64,000 bases of DNA from Streptomyces sp. NBC_00464 (GCF_036013915.1 NZ_CP107899.1:1860001-1924000), one strand, 5' to 3'. Counted from the stretch's first letter, positions 50,846-60,648 are shown. Notes: generated from the sequence alone by a model not told the origin. A program made the numbers and translations.

Positions 50846-52294
50846 TCAGCGGGCGTCCGGCAGCCACAGCGTGAACCGGGCGCCCCGCTCCCCCGCATCC
50901 GTCACCGTCAGCCGGCCCCCGTGCCGGACGGCCACATCGCGGGCGATGGCGAGGCCCAGTCCCGCTCCGCCCTCGTCGCGGGTGCGGGCGTCGTCGAGGC
51001 GTACGAAGCGTTCGAAGATCCGCTCGCGCTCGGCCCCGGGAACCCCGTCCCCGTCGTCGGTGACCTCCACGGCCACACCGCCGCCCTCCGCGCGCACGGC
51101 GACCGCGACCGCAGAACGCGCGTGCCGCTCGGCGTTGTCCAGCAGGTTGCCGAGCACCCGGGCCAGCTGCGCGCGGGAACCGCTCGCCTCGAAACCGCCG
51201 CCCGCCGGCACGGACACCGTCACCGGGATGCGGTCGCCGGTGCGCTGCGAGACCTCCTCGTGGACCAGCGCACCGAGATCCAGCCGGCCCGTGCCCGGCC
51301 GCTCCCCCGCGTCCAGCCTGGCCAGCAGCAGCAGACCGGCGGCCAGCTCCTGGAGCCGTACGGTGTCGGCGACCGCACCCGGCACATCCAGCAGCTCCGG
51401 GTGTGCGGCGCCCACCTCCAGCTGGGTGCGCAACGAGGCGATCGGGCTGCGCAGTTCGTGCGAGGCGTCGGCGACGAAGCGCCGCTGCCGGTCGACGGAG
51501 GCCTCCAGCGCGGTGAGCGTCTCGTTGGTCGTACGGGCCAGCCGCGCGATCTCGTCGCGCGAACCGGGCTCCGGCACCCGCCGGCTCAGATCCTCGGACG
51601 CGGTGATCGCGGCCATCTCGCGCCGGATGCCCTCGACCGGGCGCAGCGCCCGCCGTGTCACCAGCCAGGTCACTCCGGCGACGACGAGGAGCACGACGGG
51701 CAGCCCGGCCAGCATCGCCCCGCGCACGCTGGCAACGGCCCGCTGCTCCGCGGCGAGCGGGGCGCCCGCGTGGACGGTCAGGGTGAGCCCCGCCTCGTTC
51801 GTGGCCTCGACGGAGGCGAACCGGTATTCGGCGCGGTCTCCGTCGACCGTGGCGGTGCCGTTGGCGAAGTCGGGGTCGTCGGTGGAGACCTCACCGCGGG
51901 CGGGGTCGGCGCCGCCCGCCCCGTCGTCATCGTCGTCGCGTCCCTCGCCGTCGTCCTCGCGGTCGCCCCCGGCCGAGGCGCCGGGCTCGGGCGTGACCCG
52001 GTCCGTACCGGTGCCGGAGATCGCCTCCAGGTCCTTGGAGACGGCCACCACCCGGCCGTCCTCGTCGGTCACCTGGACGGGATGCTCCTCCTCGTCGCCC
52101 GTCTTCAGCTCGTCGTACGGCACGTTCAGGGCCAGCTGGCCGGCGACCTCCCGGGCCGCCACCTCGGCCTGGAGGCCCGCCTGGTCGGTGAGGTTGGCGC
52201 GCAGGACGAGGAGAACGGCGAGGCCTGCCGCGGCCAGCGCGAGGGCGACGACCACGGTGGCACCGAGCGCCGCCCTGGCCCGTACGGATCTCAC
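50846..52294 (-). CDS. rapA2: Sensor histidine kinase (RapA2-like)
   Basis: The 482-residue kinase has two membrane helices (about 7-28 and ~190-215) around an acidic extracellular domain with a GGDREDDGEGRDDDDDGAGG-type run, then HAMP, the phosphoacceptor box FVADASHELRSPIASLRTQL, and ATPase motifs LLDNAERHA, DDGDGVPG and GAGLGLAI. The GTG start overlaps the regulator stop by 4 bases. The symbol follows S. coelicolor rapA2 by position next to absC, from memory. A divergent PepSY-domain gene suggests its extracellular sensor is inhibited or tuned by that protein. Confidence 0.85.
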   Translation of the reverse strand: MRSVRARAALGATVVVALALAAAGLAVLLVLRANLTDQAGLQAEVAAREVAGQLALNVPYDELKTGDEEEHPVQVTDEDGRVVAVSKDLEAISGTGTDRVTPEPGASAGGDREDDGEGRDDDDDGAGGADPARGEVSTDDPDFANGTATVDGDRAEYRFASVEATNEAGLTLTVHAGAPLAAEQRAVASVRGAMLAGLPVVLLVVAGVTWLVTRRALRPVEGIRREMAAITASEDLSRRVPEPGSRDEIARLARTTNETLTALEASVDRQRRFVADASHELRSPIASLRTQLEVGAAHPELLDVPGAVADTVRLQELAAGLLLLARLDAGERPGTGRLDLGALVHEEVSQRTGDRIPVTVSVPAGGGFEASGSRAQLARVLGNLLDNAERHARSAVAVAVRAEGGGVAVEVTDDGDGVPGAERERIFERFVRLDDARTRDEGGAGLGLAIARDVAVRHGGRLTVTDAGERGARFTLWLPDAR

Positions 52295-52950
52295 AGCGCC
52301 TCCAGCCGGTAGCCGGCGCCGCGCACCGTACGGATGGAGGCAGCGCCGAGCTTGCGGCGCAGGGCGCTGACGTACACCTCGACGATGTTCGGGTCGCCGT
52401 CGTAGGCGAAGTCCCAGACGTGTTCCAGGATGTCCGCCTTGCTCACCACCTGGCCGGCCCGCAGCGCGAACTGTTCCAGCACGGCGAACTCCTTCGCGGT
52501 GAGGGTGATCTCGTCCTCGCCCAGGTGGACCCGGCGGGCCGCGGTGTCCATGCGCAGGGTGCCGACGGTGACCACCGGCGAGGCGGAGCCGCCCCGGCGC
52601 CGCAGCAGCGCCCGGACCCGGGCGACCAGGACGACGTAGCTGAAGGGCTTGGTCAGGTAGTCGTCGGCTCCGGTGTCGAGCCCCTCGGCCTCGTCGTACT
52701 CCCCGTCCTTCGCGGTCAGCATCAGGATGGGCACCTCGTGGCCGGCGGCGCGCAGGGCGGCGCAGACCCGGTAGCCGTTCATGCCCGGCAGCATGATGTC
52801 GAGGACGACGAGGTCGTAGGCCCCGTCGGAGGCCCGGTGCAGCCCTTCCAGGCCGTCGTGGACCACGTCCACGGCGAAGCCCTCGGCGGTGAGCCCCCTG
52901 GCCAGGGAGATCGCCAGCCGCTTCTCGTCCTCCACGATCAACAGGCGCAT
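52291..52950 (-). CDS. rapA1: OmpR-type response regulator (RapA1-like)
   Basis: The 219-residue regulator begins MRLLIVEDEK, with phosphoacceptor Asp51 (LVVLDIMLPGMNGY), Lys in YLTKPFSYVVL and a C-terminal winged HTH ending in FAYDGDPNIVEVYVSALRRK and IRTVRGAGYRLEAL. ATG at 52950 is preferred; an in-frame GTG two codons earlier is possible. Three direct repeats at 52982-53011 lie just upstream, between it and the divergent PepSY gene, and are a likely binding site. Confidence 0.88.
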   Translation of the reverse strand: MRLLIVEDEKRLAISLARGLTAEGFAVDVVHDGLEGLHRASDGAYDLVVLDIMLPGMNGYRVCAALRAAGHEVPILMLTAKDGEYDEAEGLDTGADDYLTKPFSYVVLVARVRALLRRRGGSASPVVTVGTLRMDTAARRVHLGEDEITLTAKEFAVLEQFALRAGQVVSKADILEHVWDFAYDGDPNIVEVYVSALRRKLGAASIRTVRGAGYRLEAL

Positions 52951-52981
52951 GTGCACAGCGTCGCAAACCGAAGCTGAAGAA

Positions 52982-53011
52982 GGCTTCAGGTGGCTTCAGG
53001 CTGCGTTCAGC
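52982..53011. promoter_or_regulatory. Three direct repeats between the regulator and PepSY genes
   Basis: GGCTTCAGG occurs twice, then GCGTTCAGC. The TTCAG cores begin at 52985, 52995 and 53006, one helical turn apart, as OmpR-type regulators like. Confidence 0.6.
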
Positions 53012-53071
53012 ATCTCCTCGGCAGTGTGGACCGCATCGCAACGGACTGACCCGATCGGGGAGGAAACCCTC

Positions 53072-53632
53072 ATGAAGCGAAAGATCGTCATCGCCACCGT
53101 CACCGCTGCCGTGCTGGTCGGCGGCGGAGCCGCCACCGCCGTGGCCTTCGCGGACGACGACGGCGGCGCCTCGGGCAGCGATACGGCCCGTGTCTCCGTC
53201 GGCGAAGCCGCCGCGTCCGCCCTCCGGGCCGTCCCGGGCACGGTGACCGAGGCGGAGCTCGACGACGAGGAAGGCGGGCTGGTCTGGGAGCTCGACGTGT
53301 ACGGCTCCGACAAGGTCTGGCACGACGTGACGGTGGACGCGGGCAGCGGCAAGGTGCTCGGGAAGCACACGTCCGACGACAACGACGACCGCGACCGCCA
53401 CGCCCCGCGATCGGCCCCCGTCACGCTCGACCGGGCGGCCGCCGCCGCGACCGGGGCGTCGCCGGGCACGGTGACCTCCGTCGAGCTGGAGGGCCGCAGC
53501 GGCGGGGCGGCGCACTGGGAGGTCGACGTCAGGGGCAAGGACGGCAGGGCGCACGAGCTGAACGTGGACGCGCAGTCGGCCCGGGTCACGGTGGACCGCT
53601 CGGACGACGAGCACGATTCCGACGACGACTGA
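53072..53632 (+). CDS. Exported PepSY-domain protein
   Basis: The 186-residue protein has a signal or anchor helix (MKRKIVIATVTAAVLVGGGA), then two PepSY domains (about 45-100 and 115-170), each with SVGEAAASAL/LDRAAAAATG, an internal WELDV/WEVDV strand and a VDA/VDAQSA turn. The tail is acidic (DEHDSDDD). PepSY domains inhibit proteases or sense envelope state. GGGGAGGA fixes the start. It is divergent from the RapA1/A2-like system and probably belongs to it. Confidence 0.9.
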   Translation: MKRKIVIATVTAAVLVGGGAATAVAFADDDGGASGSDTARVSVGEAAASALRAVPGTVTEAELDDEEGGLVWELDVYGSDKVWHDVTVDAGSGKVLGKHTSDDNDDRDRHAPRSAPVTLDRAAAAATGASPGTVTSVELEGRSGGAAHWEVDVRGKDGRAHELNVDAQSARVTVDRSDDEHDSDDD

Positions 53633-53653
53633 GGCCGGTGCGCGGGCGCTGTT

Positions 53654-53695
53654 CCCCGGTCCCGGTGCGGCCCGCACGCCGCACCGGGACCGGGG
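53654..53695. terminator. Bidirectional terminator
   Basis: A perfect 17-bp stem (CCCCGGTCCCGGTGCGG) with an 8-base loop lies between the convergent PepSY and meaB genes. Confidence 0.88.
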
Positions 53696-53705
53696 ATCAG
53701 TGCGC

Positions 53706-54668
53706 TCAGGCCTCCCCGGTGAGCCCCGCCACCAGTTCGTCCGCCGCCGCGTACGGATCGAGGCGGCCGGCCACGATGCGTGCGGCGAGGGCGTCCAGAC
53801 GGCGGTCGCCGTGCAGGTCGCCGATGCGTTCGCGGAGCCGGGTGACGGCGATCGTCTCGACCTCCCGGGCGGCGCGGGACGCGCGCCGCTCGGCCAGGAC
53901 GCCGTGCTCCTCCATCCACGCCCGGTGCTTCTCCAGCGCCTCGACGACCTCGTCGATGCCCTCGCCCCGGGCGGCGACCGTCTTCACGATCGGCGGCCGC
54001 CAGTCGCCGGGCCCACGGGACTCCCCGAGGCCCAGCATGTGGTTGAGCTCGCGGGCGGTGGCGTCGGCGCCGTCCCGGTCGGCCTTGTTGACGACGTACA
54101 CGTCGCCGATCTCCAGGATCCCGGCCTTCGCCGCCTGGATGCCGTCGCCCATGCCCGGGGCGAGGAGGACGACGGAGGTGTCGGCCTGGGAGGCGATCTC
54201 CACCTCCGACTGGCCGACGCCCACCGTCTCCACCAGGATCACGTCGAAACCCGCGGCGTCCAGCACTCGGATCGCCTGCGGTGCCGACCAGGCGAGACCG
54301 CCCAGATGACCGCGCGTGGCCATGGAACGGATGTAGACACCCGGGTCCGAGGCGTGGTCCGACATCCGGATCCGGTCCCCGAGAAGCGCGCCGCCGGAGA
54401 ACGGCGACGACGGGTCGACGGCGAGCACGGCGACCCGCTTGCCCTGCCGCCGGTAGGCGGAGACGAGCGCCGATGTCGATGTCGACTTGCCGACACCCGG
54501 TGATCCGGTCAGGCCGACGACGCAGGCGTTCCCCGCCAGGGGTGCCAGCGCCGCCATCACCTCGCGCAGCTGCGGCGACGCCCCCTCCACCAGGGAGATG
54601 AGCCGGGCCACGGCCCGTGGCCTGCCCTCCCGTGCCTGCTCGACCAGGGTGGGGACGTCCACCTTCAC
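53706..54668 (-). CDS. meaB: GTPase MeaB, chaperone of B12-dependent acyl-CoA mutases
   Basis: The 320-residue G3E GTPase loads and protects adenosylcobalamin mutases. Walker A GLTGSPGVGKSTSTSA, Walker B-like FDVILVETVGVGQSE, the switch segment GALLGDRIRM and NKADRDGAD for guanine specificity are all present. It is a stand-alone MeaB, with the mutase IcmA encoded 10 kb away. It follows the thiolase gene on the same strand by 28 bases. Confidence 0.94.
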   Translation of the reverse strand: MKVDVPTLVEQAREGRPRAVARLISLVEGASPQLREVMAALAPLAGNACVVGLTGSPGVGKSTSTSALVSAYRRQGKRVAVLAVDPSSPFSGGALLGDRIRMSDHASDPGVYIRSMATRGHLGGLAWSAPQAIRVLDAAGFDVILVETVGVGQSEVEIASQADTSVVLLAPGMGDGIQAAKAGILEIGDVYVVNKADRDGADATARELNHMLGLGESRGPGDWRPPIVKTVAARGEGIDEVVEALEKHRAWMEEHGVLAERRASRAAREVETIAVTRLRERIGDLHGDRRLDALAARIVAGRLDPYAAADELVAGLTGEA

Positions 54669-54696
54669 GCTCGGCCTCCTCGCTCGCTCGTACCGA

Positions 54697-55899
54697 CTAC
54701 TTGCCCGGTACGCGGATGATCAACGCATCGCCCTGGCCGCCGCCGCCGCACAGCGCCGCCGCACCGGTCCCGCCGCCGCGCCGCTTGAGCTCCAGCGCCA
54801 GGTGCAGCACCACACGGGCGCCGGACATCCCGATGGGGTGGCCGAGCGCGATGGCGCCGCCGTTGACGTTGACCTTGTCCGGGGTGACGCCGAGGTCCTT
54901 CATGGACTGGACGGCGACGGCCGCGAACGCCTCGTTGATCTCGATCAGGTCGAGGTCCTCGACGCCGATGCCCTCCTTCTTGAGGGCGTGGCGAATGGCG
55001 TTGGAGGGCTGCGACTGGAGCGAGTTGTCCGGACCGGCCACGTTGCCGTGGGCGCCGATCTCGGCGATCCAGTCCAGGCCCAGCGCCTCGGCCTTGGCCT
55101 TGCTCATGACGACGACGGCGGCGGCGCCGTCGGAGATCTGCGAGGACGTGCCGGCCGTGATCGTGCCGTCCTTCGCGAAGGCCGGGCGCAGCCTGCCGAG
55201 GGACTCGACGGTCGTCTCGGCGCGGATGCCCTCGTCCTTGGAGAAGAGGACCGGGTCGCCCTTGCGCTGCGGGATCTCGACCGGGGTGATCTCGGCCTCG
55301 AAGAGACCGTTCTTCTGCGCCGCGGCGGCGCGCTGGTGGGACAGGGCGCCGATCTCGTCCTGGGCCGCACGCGCCAGGCCGAGACGGGTGTTGTGCTTCT
55401 CGGTGGACTCGCCCATCGGGATGTTCTCGTAGGCGTCGGTCAGACCGTCGTACGCCATCGAGTCGAGCATCTCGATGGCGCCGTACTTGTGGCCCTCCCG
55501 GGACTTCGGGAGCAGGTGCGGGGCGTTCGTCATGGACTCCTGGCCACCGGCGACGACGATGTCGAACTCGCCGGCGCGGATCAGCTGGTCGGCCAGGGCG
55601 ATGGCGTCGAGCCCGGAGAGACACACCTTGTTGACGGTGAGCGCGGGAACGTTCATCGGGATGCCGGCCTTGACCGCTGCCTGGCGTGCCGGGATCTGCC
55701 CTGCCCCGGCCTGGAGCACCTGCCCCATGATCACGTACTCGACCTGGTCGCCGCCGATGCCGGCCCGGTCCAGCGCCGCCTTGATGGCGAAGCCGCCGAG
55801 GTCGGCTCCGGAGAAGCTCTTGAGGGAGCCGAGGAGGCGGCCCATGGGCGTACGGGCGCCCGCGACGATCACCGAAGTGGTACCGGTCGTTCCTGACAT
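54697..55899 (-). CDS. Acetyl-CoA acetyltransferase (thiolase)
   Basis: The 400-residue enzyme has the nucleophile Cys93 in [13 protein letters not shown], the [19 protein letters not shown] histidine motif and the terminal catalytic Cys in [15 protein letters not shown]. Thiolases of this type condense two acetyl-CoA to acetoacetyl-CoA or run the reverse in fatty-acid breakdown. It is followed by meaB and lies opposite the epimerase, so it fits the acyl-CoA group. AAGGGG precedes the ATG. Confidence 0.93.
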   Translation of the reverse strand: MSGTTGTTSVIVAGARTPMGRLLGSLKSFSGADLGGFAIKAALDRAGIGGDQVEYVIMGQVLQAGAGQIPARQAAVKAGIPMNVPALTVNKVCLSGLDAIALADQLIRAGEFDIVVAGGQESMTNAPHLLPKSREGHKYGAIEMLDSMAYDGLTDAYENIPMGESTEKHNTRLGLARAAQDEIGALSHQRAAAAQKNGLFEAEITPVEIPQRKGDPVLFSKDEGIRAETTVESLGRLRPAFAKDGTITAGTSSQISDGAAAVVVMSKAKAEALGLDWIAEIGAHGNVAGPDNSLQSQPSNAIRHALKKEGIGVEDLDLIEINEAFAAVAVQSMKDLGVTPDKVNVNGGAIALGHPIGMSGARVVLHLALELKRRGGGTGAAALCGGGGQGDALIIRVPGK

Positions 55900-55945
55900 G
55901 AGGCACAGCCCCTTGGAATAGGAGTGAACGAGGGTTTACATGAAT

Positions 55946-55959
55946 GTACTGAGCAGTAC
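55946..55959. promoter_or_regulatory. Palindrome in the thiolase-epimerase gap
   Basis: GTACTG-AG-CAGTAC lies 46 bases before the thiolase ATG and 75 before the epimerase. It contains the same TACT-N4-AGTA core as the site at 38603-38618. Either gene could be the target. Confidence 0.5.
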
Positions 55960-56033
55960 CGCGCCCGTCATCCGGCAGCGGGTGTGATCGCGCGCACGTT
56001 GCGTAACCAAGCTCCGAGCGCTGCACTGGTCCC

Positions 56034-56462
56034 ATGCTGACGCGAATCGACCACATCGGGATCGCCTGTTTCGACCTCGACAAGACCGTCGAGTTCTACC
56101 GCTCGACCTACGGGTTCGAGGTGTTCCACTCCGAGATCAACGAGGAGCAGGGCGTACGGGAGGCCATGCTCAAGATCAACGAGACGTCGGACGGCGGCGC
56201 CTCGTACCTCCAGCTGCTGGAACCGACCCGCGAGGACTCCGCCGTGGGCAAATGGCTGGCCAAGAATGGTGAGGGCGTGCACCACATCGCCTTCGGTACG
56301 GCGGACGTCGACGCGGACGCCGCGGACATCCGGGAGAAGGGTGTCAGGGTGCTGTACGACGAGCCCAGGACCGGGTCGATGGGGTCCCGGATCACCTTCC
56401 TGCACCCCAAGGACTGCCACGGCGTCCTGACCGAACTGGTCACGTCCCGGACGGAGCACTGA
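56034..56462 (+). CDS. mce: Methylmalonyl-CoA epimerase
   Basis: The 142-residue vicinal-oxygen-chelate enzyme flips (S)- and (R)-methylmalonyl-CoA. Metal ligands are His7 (IDHIGIAC), Gln in SYLQLLEP, His in GVHHIAFG and Glu in GVLTELVTS. It supplies the epimer used by the mutases and by polyketide extension. It is divergent from the thiolase gene. A 203-base gap with -10-like TAGAGT at about 56484 precedes scy. Confidence 0.93.
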   Translation: MLTRIDHIGIACFDLDKTVEFYRSTYGFEVFHSEINEEQGVREAMLKINETSDGGASYLQLLEPTREDSAVGKWLAKNGEGVHHIAFGTADVDADAADIREKGVRVLYDEPRTGSMGSRITFLHPKDCHGVLTELVTSRTEH

Positions 56463-56665
56463 CCCGAGGCATACCCGGCCCGGTAGAGTGGGCGGTTCCG
56501 GGCCGGGGCCGGGTCGGGGCCGCGCCGCGTCCTCAGCCGTTGATCTGTCACCATTCCCCGGGGGGACCGTTCGCCGGCGAGCGGTACTCGTGGAGTTGGC
56601 GATCAGGGTTGGGGTCTCCCCCGCTCGAACAGAGTTGAGAGCTCGGGGAAGGATGGGACCGCGCA

Positions 56666-59600
56666 GTGCGGGGCTACGAACGCCAGGAGAGCCACCGAGC
56701 TGAAGACGACCATCTCTCTCGGTTCGAAGCCGAGATGGACCGGCTGAAGACCGACCGGGAGAAGGCCGTCCAGCACGCCGAGGACCTCGGTTACCAGGTC
56801 GAGGTCTTGCGTGCCAAGCTGCACGAAGCCCGGCGCAGTCTGGCGACCCGTCCCGCCTACGACAGCGCGGACATCGGTTACCAGGCGGAGCAGTTGCTCC
56901 GTAACGCCCAGATCCAGGCCGACCAGCTGCGCAACGACGCCGAGCGCGAGCTGCGCGACGCCCGTGCGCAGACGCAGCGGATCCTTCAGGAGCACGCCGA
57001 GCACCAGGCGCGGCTCCAGGCCGAACTGCACAACGAGGCCGTGCAGCGCCGCCAGCAGCTCGACCAGGAGCTGGCGGAGCGCCGCCAGACCGTCGAGTCC
57101 CACGTCAACGAGAACGTGGCGTGGGCCGAGCAGCTGCGCGCCAGGACCGAGTCCCAGGCCCGTCGGCTGCTGGAGGAGTCACGGGCCGAGGCCGAGCAGG
57201 CGCTGAGCGCCGCCCGTACCGAAACCTCCCGGCTGGCCGACGAGACGCGACAGCGCCTCGGCTCCGAGGCCGAGTCCGCCCGCTCCGAGGCCGAGTCGAT
57301 CCTGCTGCGCGCCCGCAAGGACGCCGAGCGGATGCTGGGCGCCGCCTCCAGCCAGGCGCAGGAGGCCACCGCCCACGCCGAGCAGCTGCGTACGTCGACG
57401 ACGGCCGAGACCGAGCAGACCCGGCAGCGGACCACCGAGCTGAACCGGGCCGCCGAGCAGCGCATGCAGGAGGCCGAGACGCAGCTGCGCGAGGCGCGCG
57501 TCGAGGCCGAGAAGGTGCTGTCCGAGGCGAAGGAGGCCGCGGTCAAGCGGCTGGCCGGTGCCGAGTCGCAGAACGAGCAGCGCACCCGTACCGCCAAGTC
57601 GGAGATCGCCCGGCTGGTCGGCGAGGCCACCAAGGACGCCGAGGCCCTCAAGGCGGAGGCCGAGCAGGCGCTCGCCGATGCCCGCGCCGAGGCGGACCGG
57701 CTCCGTTCCGAGGCGGCCGACACCGCGCGCACCGCCGCCGCCGAGGACGCCGCGGCCCAGCTCGCCAAGGCGGCCCGTGCCGCCGAGGAGGTGCTGACCA
57801 AGGCGTCCGACGACGCCAAGTCGACCACCCGGGCGGCGAGTGAGGAGGCCGACCGGATCCGCCGCGAGGCGGAGGCCGAGGCGGACCGGCTGCGGGGCGA
57901 GGCCACCGAGCAGGCCGACCAGCTCAAGGGCGCGGCCAAGGACGACACCAAGGAGTACCGGGCCAAGACGGTCGAGCTCCAGGAGGAGGCCCGCAGGCTG
58001 CGCGGCGAGGCCGAGCAGCTGCGCTCCGAGGCGGTCGCCGAGGGCGAGCGGATCCGCGGCGAGGCCCGTCGCGAGGCCCTCCAGCAGATCGAGGAGGGCG
58101 CGAGGACCGCCGAGGAGCTGCTGGCCAAGGCCAAGGCGGACGCGGAGGAGCTGCGCGGCGCCGCGGGCACCGAGAGCGAGCGGGTCCGCAGCGAGGCCAC
58201 CGAGCGGGCTGCGGCGCTGAAGAAGCAGGCGGAGGAGGCCCTGGAGCGGGCCCGCGCCGAGGCCGAGCAGTTGCGTACCGAGTCCGAGGAGCAGGCCCGG
58301 TCGGCGACGGCCGCTGCCGAGCAGGCGGCGGCGGAGCTGCGCGAGGAGACCGAGCGCGCGATCGCGGCCCGGCAGGCGGAGGCGGCCGACGAGCTGACCC
58401 GGCTGCACAGCGAGGCCGAGACCCGGGTCACCACCGCCGAGCAGACGCTGGGCGAGGCACGCACCGACGCGGAGCGCATCCGGCGCGAGACCAACGAGGA
58501 GTCCGAGCGGCTGCGCGCGGAGGCCGCCGAGCGGCTGCGCACGCTCCAGGAACAGTCCGAGGCCGAGGCCCAGCGGCTGCGCGACGAGGCCGCGGCCGAC
58601 GCCGCGCAGTCCCGCGCGGAGGGCGAGTCCGTCGCCGTACGGCTGCGCGGCGAGGCGGCAGCCGAGGCCGAGCGGCTGAAGACCGAGGCGCAGGAGAGTG
58701 CCGACCGGGTGCGGTCGGAGGCCGCGGCCGCCGCCGAGCGCGTGGGTGCGGAGGCCGCCGAGGCGCTGGCCGCCGCCCAGGAGGAGGCGAACCGGCGCCG
58801 TCGCGAGGCCGAGGAGACCCTGGACGCGGCCCGGAGCGAGGCCAACCAGGAGCGCGAGCGGGCCCGCGAGCAGAGCGAGGAGCTGCTGGCCTCTGCCCGC
58901 AAGCGGGTCGAGGAGGCGCAGGCCGAGGCCCAGCGCCTGGTCGAGGAGGCGGACGCACGGGCGACCGAGATGGTCTCCGCGGCCGAGCAGACCGCTCAGC
59001 AGGTGCGGGATTCGGTCAGCGGGCTCCAGGAGCAGGCCGAGGCGGAGATCGCCGGGCTGCGCTCCACCGCCGAGCATGTCGCGGAGCGGACGAAGTCCGA
59101 GGCGCAGGAGGAGGCGGACCGGGTCCGTTCCGATGCCTACGCGGAGCGGGAGCGGGCCGGCGAGGACGCGGCCCGGGTCCGGCGGGTGGCGCAGGAGGAG
59201 ACCGAGGCCGCGACGGCGATGGCCGAGCGGACGGTGTCCGACGCGATCGCCGAGTCGGAGAAACTGCGGGCCGACACCGCGGAGTACAGCCAGCGGATGC
59301 GTACGGAGGCGTCCGACGCCCTGGCGTCCGCCGAGCAGGACGCGTCGCGCAGCCGGGCCGAGGCCCGCGAGGACGCCAACCGGATGCGGTCCCAGGCCGC
59401 GGAGCAGGCCGACAGCCTGGTGTCCGAGGCCACGGCCGAGGCCGATCGGGTACGCAACGAGGCGACGCAGCAGGCGGCCCGCCTCGGTGACGAGGCGGCG
59501 GGTGAGGCCGAGCGGCTGCGGGCGGAGGCGTCGGCGACCGTCGGTTCCGCACAGGAGCACGCGGCCCGTACCCGCGAGGAGTCGGAGCGGCTGCGTGCCG

Positions 59601-60463
59601 ACGCCGAGGCGGCGGCCGAGCAGATGCGCGCCGAGGCCCGTCAGGAGGCGGACCGGCTGCTGGACGAGGCGCGCGAGTCCGCGTCGAAGCGCCGTGCCGA
59701 CGCCGCCGAGCAGGCGGACCAGCTCATCAACAAGGCCCAGGAGGAGGCGCTGCGCGCCGCCACCGAGGCCGAGGCGCAGGCCGACACGATGGTCGGGGCG
59801 GCCCGCAAGGAGGCTGTGCGGATCACCTCCGAGGCGACTGTCGAGGGCAACACCCTGGTGGAGCGGGCCCGGACGGACGCGGACGAGCTGCTGGTCGGTG
59901 CCCGCCGGGACGCCACCCAGATCCGGGAGCGGGCCGAGGAGCTCAGGACGCGCCTGGAGACCGAGATCGAGGAGCTGCACGACCGCGCCCGGCGCGAGAC
60001 GTCCGAGCAGATGAAGACGGCCGGCGAGCGCGTCGACAATCTGATGAAGGCGGCGACCGAGCAGCGCGACGAGGCCGCGGCGAAGGCCAAGGAGCTGCTG
60101 TCCGACGCCAACTCGGAGGCGAGCAAGGTCCGGATCGCCGCCGTGAAGCGGGCCGAGTCGCTGCTCAAGGAGGCCGAGCAGAAGAAGGCCAGTCTGGTGC
60201 GCGAGGCCGAGAAGCTGCGGGCCGACGCGGAGGCCGAGGCCAAGCACACGGTGGACGAGGGCCGGCGCGAGCTCGATGTCCTGGTGCGCCGGCGCGCGGA
60301 CATCAACACGGAGATCTCCCGTGTCCAGGACGTCCTGGAGGCGTTGGAGTCTTTCGAGACCCCCGGGGCAGGTGGTAAGGGTGCGGGTGCCGGTCCGCCC
60401 GGCGGCTCCAAGGCCACGGCCGCGGCGGGCACTCGTGCGGGTGGCAAGCAGTCGGATGGGTAG
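56666..60463 (+). CDS. scy: Scy, long coiled-coil polar organiser
   Basis: This 1265-residue protein is nearly all coiled coil of Ala/Glu/Arg-rich repeats from residue ~20 to ~1240 (DEARRLRGEAEQLRSEA-style). The N-terminus (DHLSRFEAEMDRLKTDREKA) and the Gly-rich tail (GGKGAGAGPPGGS) are the only non-repetitive parts. In Streptomyces, Scy gathers DivIVA and FilP at hyphal tips and sets tip number. The GTG start fits MRGYERQ; AAGGA lies 12 bases upstream, slightly far. filP follows by 185 bases. Its repeats produce long frames on the other strand that are not genes. Confidence 0.93.
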   Translation: MRGYERQESHRAEDDHLSRFEAEMDRLKTDREKAVQHAEDLGYQVEVLRAKLHEARRSLATRPAYDSADIGYQAEQLLRNAQIQADQLRNDAERELRDARAQTQRILQEHAEHQARLQAELHNEAVQRRQQLDQELAERRQTVESHVNENVAWAEQLRARTESQARRLLEESRAEAEQALSAARTETSRLADETRQRLGSEAESARSEAESILLRARKDAERMLGAASSQAQEATAHAEQLRTSTTAETEQTRQRTTELNRAAEQRMQEAETQLREARVEAEKVLSEAKEAAVKRLAGAESQNEQRTRTAKSEIARLVGEATKDAEALKAEAEQALADARAEADRLRSEAADTARTAAAEDAAAQLAKAARAAEEVLTKASDDAKSTTRAASEEADRIRREAEAEADRLRGEATEQADQLKGAAKDDTKEYRAKTVELQEEARRLRGEAEQLRSEAVAEGERIRGEARREALQQIEEGARTAEELLAKAKADAEELRGAAGTESERVRSEATERAAALKKQAEEALERARAEAEQLRTESEEQARSATAAAEQAAAELREETERAIAARQAEAADELTRLHSEAETRVTTAEQTLGEARTDAERIRRETNEESERLRAEAAERLRTLQEQSEAEAQRLRDEAAADAAQSRAEGESVAVRLRGEAAAEAERLKTEAQESADRVRSEAAAAAERVGAEAAEALAAAQEEANRRRREAEETLDAARSEANQERERAREQSEELLASARKRVEEAQAEAQRLVEEADARATEMVSAAEQTAQQVRDSVSGLQEQAEAEIAGLRSTAEHVAERTKSEAQEEADRVRSDAYAERERAGEDAARVRRVAQEETEAATAMAERTVSDAIAESEKLRADTAEYSQRMRTEASDALASAEQDASRSRAEAREDANRMRSQAAEQADSLVSEATAEADRVRNEATQQAARLGDEAAGEAERLRAEASATVGSAQEHAARTREESERLRADAEAAAEQMRAEARQEADRLLDEARESASKRRADAAEQADQLINKAQEEALRAATEAEAQADTMVGAARKEAVRITSEATVEGNTLVERARTDADELLVGARRDATQIRERAEELRTRLETEIEELHDRARRETSEQMKTAGERVDNLMKAATEQRDEAAAKAKELLSDANSEASKVRIAAVKRAESLLKEAEQKKASLVREAEKLRADAEAEAKHTVDEGRRELDVLVRRRADINTEISRVQDVLEALESFETPGAGGKGAGAGPPGGSKATAAAGTRAGGKQSDG

Positions 60464-60601
60464 TCATCCGGTGCTTTTCCATGGTCCGGCAGGGACGTTC
60501 AACCCTCCGAGTGGCAAGGGTTACGGGGGTCAGCCACTCAAAAGGGGTGTCATTCTCCAGATCAAACGGGCATCTGCTCGATGACACGCCGTCCTGGCGC
60601 C

Positions 60602-60607
60602 TAGGAT
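60602..60607 (+). promoter_or_regulatory. Possible -10 of filP
   Basis: TAGGAT lies 41 bases before the filP ATG, leaving a short leader with ACAGGAA. A TGACAC at 60582-60587 may be part of a -35 but is too close (14-bp spacer). A separate filP promoter is likely but unproven. Confidence 0.35.
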
Positions 60608-60648
60608 TCCCTCTATCACCTCACCGGTCTCACTTCGACAGGAACCCC

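Noticed and set aside
50846..53677. One continuous minus-strand frame joining the kinase, regulator region and beyond
   Set aside because: The upstream part reads through the regulator gene in another frame. The kinase has its own GTG at 52294 overlapping the regulator stop.
56986..60247. Long minus-strand frames over scy
   Set aside because: They are Ser/Arg/Ala- or Leu/Gly-rich mirror images of the coiled-coil repeat and have no function-like motif.
57100..60300. Repeated GAGGCCGAG-type DNA resembling a repeat array
   Set aside because: The repetition follows the coiled-coil heptads of Scy; there are no equal spacers or cas genes, so it is not CRISPR.
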